Shown one piece after another: positions 62,651-64,000 of a DNA stretch of 64,000 bases (positions are counted from its first letter, which is position 1; each line of letters opens with the position of its first letter). The DNA comes from GCA-002727615 sp964442655 (lineage in GTDB: Bacteria > Pseudomonadota > Alphaproteobacteria > TMED109). The notes under the pieces were generated by a model. That model was given only the letters and a program-made list of their open reading frames with translations. It searched no databases and was not told where the DNA came from. Position numbers and translations under genes: made by a program. Location of the stretch: positions 256,910 to 320,909 of the forward strand of contig CAYTZM010000001.1 of NCBI GenBank assembly GCA_964442655.1. Direction: 5' to 3'.

Positions 62651-63358
62651 TTATTTAAAGAATTTCATTAGAGCTGGCCATATTAATTTTGGATAGTAAG
62701 TATGACCTTTTGCACCTTTTATTAATATTAAGTTATTTTCCGCACTATCCATAATAAAGATTTTTTTAGCTTTATCTGTTACTAATTTAGACAAATGATA
62801 TGGCCATATATGATCATTTTTTCCTGCTACTATTAAACATGGTCTTGGTGATATTAAAGCAATTAACGTGTCCATATCGAACCATTCTATAAGGCTAGGT
62901 ATATCTAAAAAACCAGAAGTTCCTCTTTTTAATATAGTTTCATAGATTGGACCTAAGCACCCTCCCACGGCAATACCTTTAATGTTATTTTTATCTATAG
63001 CTGCAGCTGTAATTGCAGCTACTCCAGCAGCTGAGTAACCTTTTAACCATAAATTTTTATTTTTATATTTTTTTATTAACCATTCTGAAAGGGTGCATAT
63101 TTCATTTACAGTTTCGCCTAATAAAGTTTTACCATTTATTAATAAATGCATACTAGTATCAATTGTTGCAGATGAATTAGCTTTTAATAAATTTTGTTCT
63201 CTTCTTTCTCCAAAACCAATTCTTTCAAATGATACAGCAATAAATCCTAATTCTGCCGCTTGAATAGCAATATCACTTCCGTTATTTAATTTATAAATAT
63301 CGGCAGGCATTAATTTTTCTCCAATACTTAAATGGGCTCCAGAGTTATCCCCTTGCAT
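62651..63358 (-). pseudogene. Alpha/beta hydrolase, C-terminal catalytic part of a frameshifted gene
   Basis: This frame encodes the catalytic core of a dienelactone-hydrolase or acetyl-xylan-esterase-like alpha/beta hydrolase: CMQGDNSGAHLSIGEKLMPADI, SFERIGFGERREQNL, the nucleophile elbow GYSAAG (Ser), an acid in VAGKNDHIWP and a His in KGAKGHTYYP. The frame is open upstream past its ATG to about 63398 (reading KSNSNNFKGIIIC before MQGD), which completes the first beta strand. It therefore looks like the second half of one gene with the next entry, joined by a -1 shift. Whether this is a real mutation, programmed slippage or a base-calling error is not decidable here. Confidence 0.75.
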
Positions 63359-63366
63359 GCAAATAA

Positions 63367-63762
63367 TTATACCTTTAAAATTATTACTATTTGATTTTGT
63401 AATATATCAATGGGAGCATGTCTATTTTTTGCAAATTCTATATATTTTCTTGATCTTGATAAACCATTTTTAATTTTAATATTTTTGTTATAAATTTCTT
63501 TACAGTATAAGTTTTTTTTTATTTTTAATAATTCTATTAGTTTTTTTCTAGATTTATTTTTCCAATCCAAATGATTAGTAAAATTTTCAATCTTTAGTTT
63601 AGGTTGAGTATTTTTGTAATAATTTTTGATAATCATACTTGGATATAATTTATAGTTTTTATATATTTTTGGATATGGATCAAAATTTCCAAATAAAAGA
63701 ATGTTTAATCTTCTTTTTATCGCAAATATTTTTGCTTCTAAATATATTTTAAATTTTTTCAT
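63367..63762 (-). pseudogene. Alpha/beta hydrolase, N-terminal part of a frameshifted gene
   Basis: The first 131 codons include a basic N-terminus, LDWKNKSRKKLIELLKIKK, and RSRKYIEFAKNRHAPIDILQ, which reads as the first strands of an alpha/beta hydrolase. The frame then runs into NQIVIILKV and a stop. Adding one A to the CAAAAT run (about 63386-63389 on the plus strand) makes it read HAPIDILQKSNSNNFKGIII and continue into the catalytic part downstream. Together the two pieces would give a protein of about 370 residues, the expected size for the family. Only the downstream piece holds catalytic residues. Confidence 0.7.
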
Positions 63763-63816
63763 AACATAAATATAAATATGTAGAAAATAGATACAATATA
63801 AAGTTATAGTTTTTAT

Positions 63817-64000
63817 TTATTTTCTTTTGAAGTTAGGTTCTCTTCTATCTAATGAGGCTCTAATTCCTTCTTTAAAATCAATAGTTTCTTTTAACTTATT
63901 TTGTTCTAAGGCTTCACTTTTCATCGCTTTAGATAATTTCTTTATTAATCCTTTATTAAGAGTCTTTCTAATTGATTCAATTCCTAATGGTCCAGATGAA
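63817..64000 (-). CDS. Enoyl-CoA hydratase/isomerase family protein, C-terminal part
   Basis: The minus strand is open from the window edge to a TAA at 63817-63819 and encodes about 61 residues: SSGPLGIESIRKTLNKGL, then SKAMKSEALEQNKLKETIDFKEGIRASLDRREPNFKRK. The Glu-rich helix with the pattern E-x-x-x-x-x-x-x-x-x-x-D-F-x-E-G-x-x-A-x-x-x-x-R-x-P-x-F is the C-terminus of crotonases. The catalytic residues lie outside the window, so hydratase and isomerase cannot be told apart. Confidence 0.85.
   Translation of the reverse strand, partial: SSGPLGIESIRKTLNKGLIKKLSKAMKSEALEQNKLKETIDFKEGIRASLDRREPNFKRK

Noticed and set aside
1..64000. Search for CRISPR arrays, insertion sequences, prophage genes, toxin-antitoxin pairs and secondary-metabolite clusters
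   Set aside because: No regularly spaced repeats, transposases, integrases, phage structural genes or biosynthetic enzymes were seen; the window is nearly all core genes.

Overview
The window is a 64 kb piece of a strongly AT-rich, compact Gram-negative chromosome. Gene content and order point to a free-living alphaproteobacterium with a small genome. Diagnostic blocks are uppS-cdsA-dxr-rseP-bamA-skp-lpxD-fabZ-lpxA-lpxI-lpxB, trpE-trpG-trpD-trpC-moaC-moeA-lexA, eno-ftsB-pdhA-pdhB-pdhC-lpd-lipA-coq10, a fused ispDF, ntrB-ntrC-ntrY-ntrX-trkA-trkH-hflX, and a CIRCE-controlled groESL. LpxI in place of LpxH, an acetyl-transferring E1 split into alpha and beta subunits, and a near-consensus GTTC-N7-GTTC LexA box all fit that class. 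I do not assign a genus. Intergenic space is minimal, many genes overlap by 1 to 14 bases, and four genes (tpiA, eno, ntrY, trkH) start with TTG.

Layout. 1-10767 (+): isoprenoid carrier, phospholipid precursor, MEP pathway, site-2 protease, outer-membrane assembly and lipid A genes. 10772-21820 (-): citrate synthase with a clear promoter, glutamyl-tRNA synthetase, LexA with its operator, molybdenum cofactor genes, the tryptophan operon and a PpiD-like chaperone. 21944-33704 (+): triose-phosphate isomerase, SecG, CTP synthase, KDO8P synthase, enolase, FtsB, the whole pyruvate dehydrogenase complex, lipoyl synthase and a COQ10 protein. 33701-35839 (-): pncC, pgpA, ispDF. 35958-49085 (+): two nitrogen-type two-component pairs, potassium uptake, HflX, GroES/GroEL and a beta-hydroxyacid dehydrogenase. 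49077-58106 (-): MazG, then a housekeeping block (unknown membrane protein, metallo-hydrolase, TatD, MetG, HolB, Tmk, DD-carboxypeptidase, RlpA, MltB). 58206-64000: tRNA-Ser(UGA), threonine aldolase, SufE, a GST, a two-gene ABC exporter, and a visibly decaying or frameshifted patch (62.4-63.8 kb) before a partial enoyl-CoA hydratase.

Most of the window is ordinary core genome. The parts worth a second look are: (a) a helix-turn-helix-like domain fused in frame to the N-terminus of pyruvate dehydrogenase E1 alpha, apparently read from a leaderless start; (b) a hidden one-membrane-span ORF at about 60.5 kb behind a near-perfect promoter, with no AUG; (c) two neighbouring genes at 62.5-63.8 kb, each broken by one missing A in an A-run, with a perfect 12-bp hairpin beside them; (d) substitutions at family signature positions in CdsA and TrkH. 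No mobile element, CRISPR array or prophage is visible.
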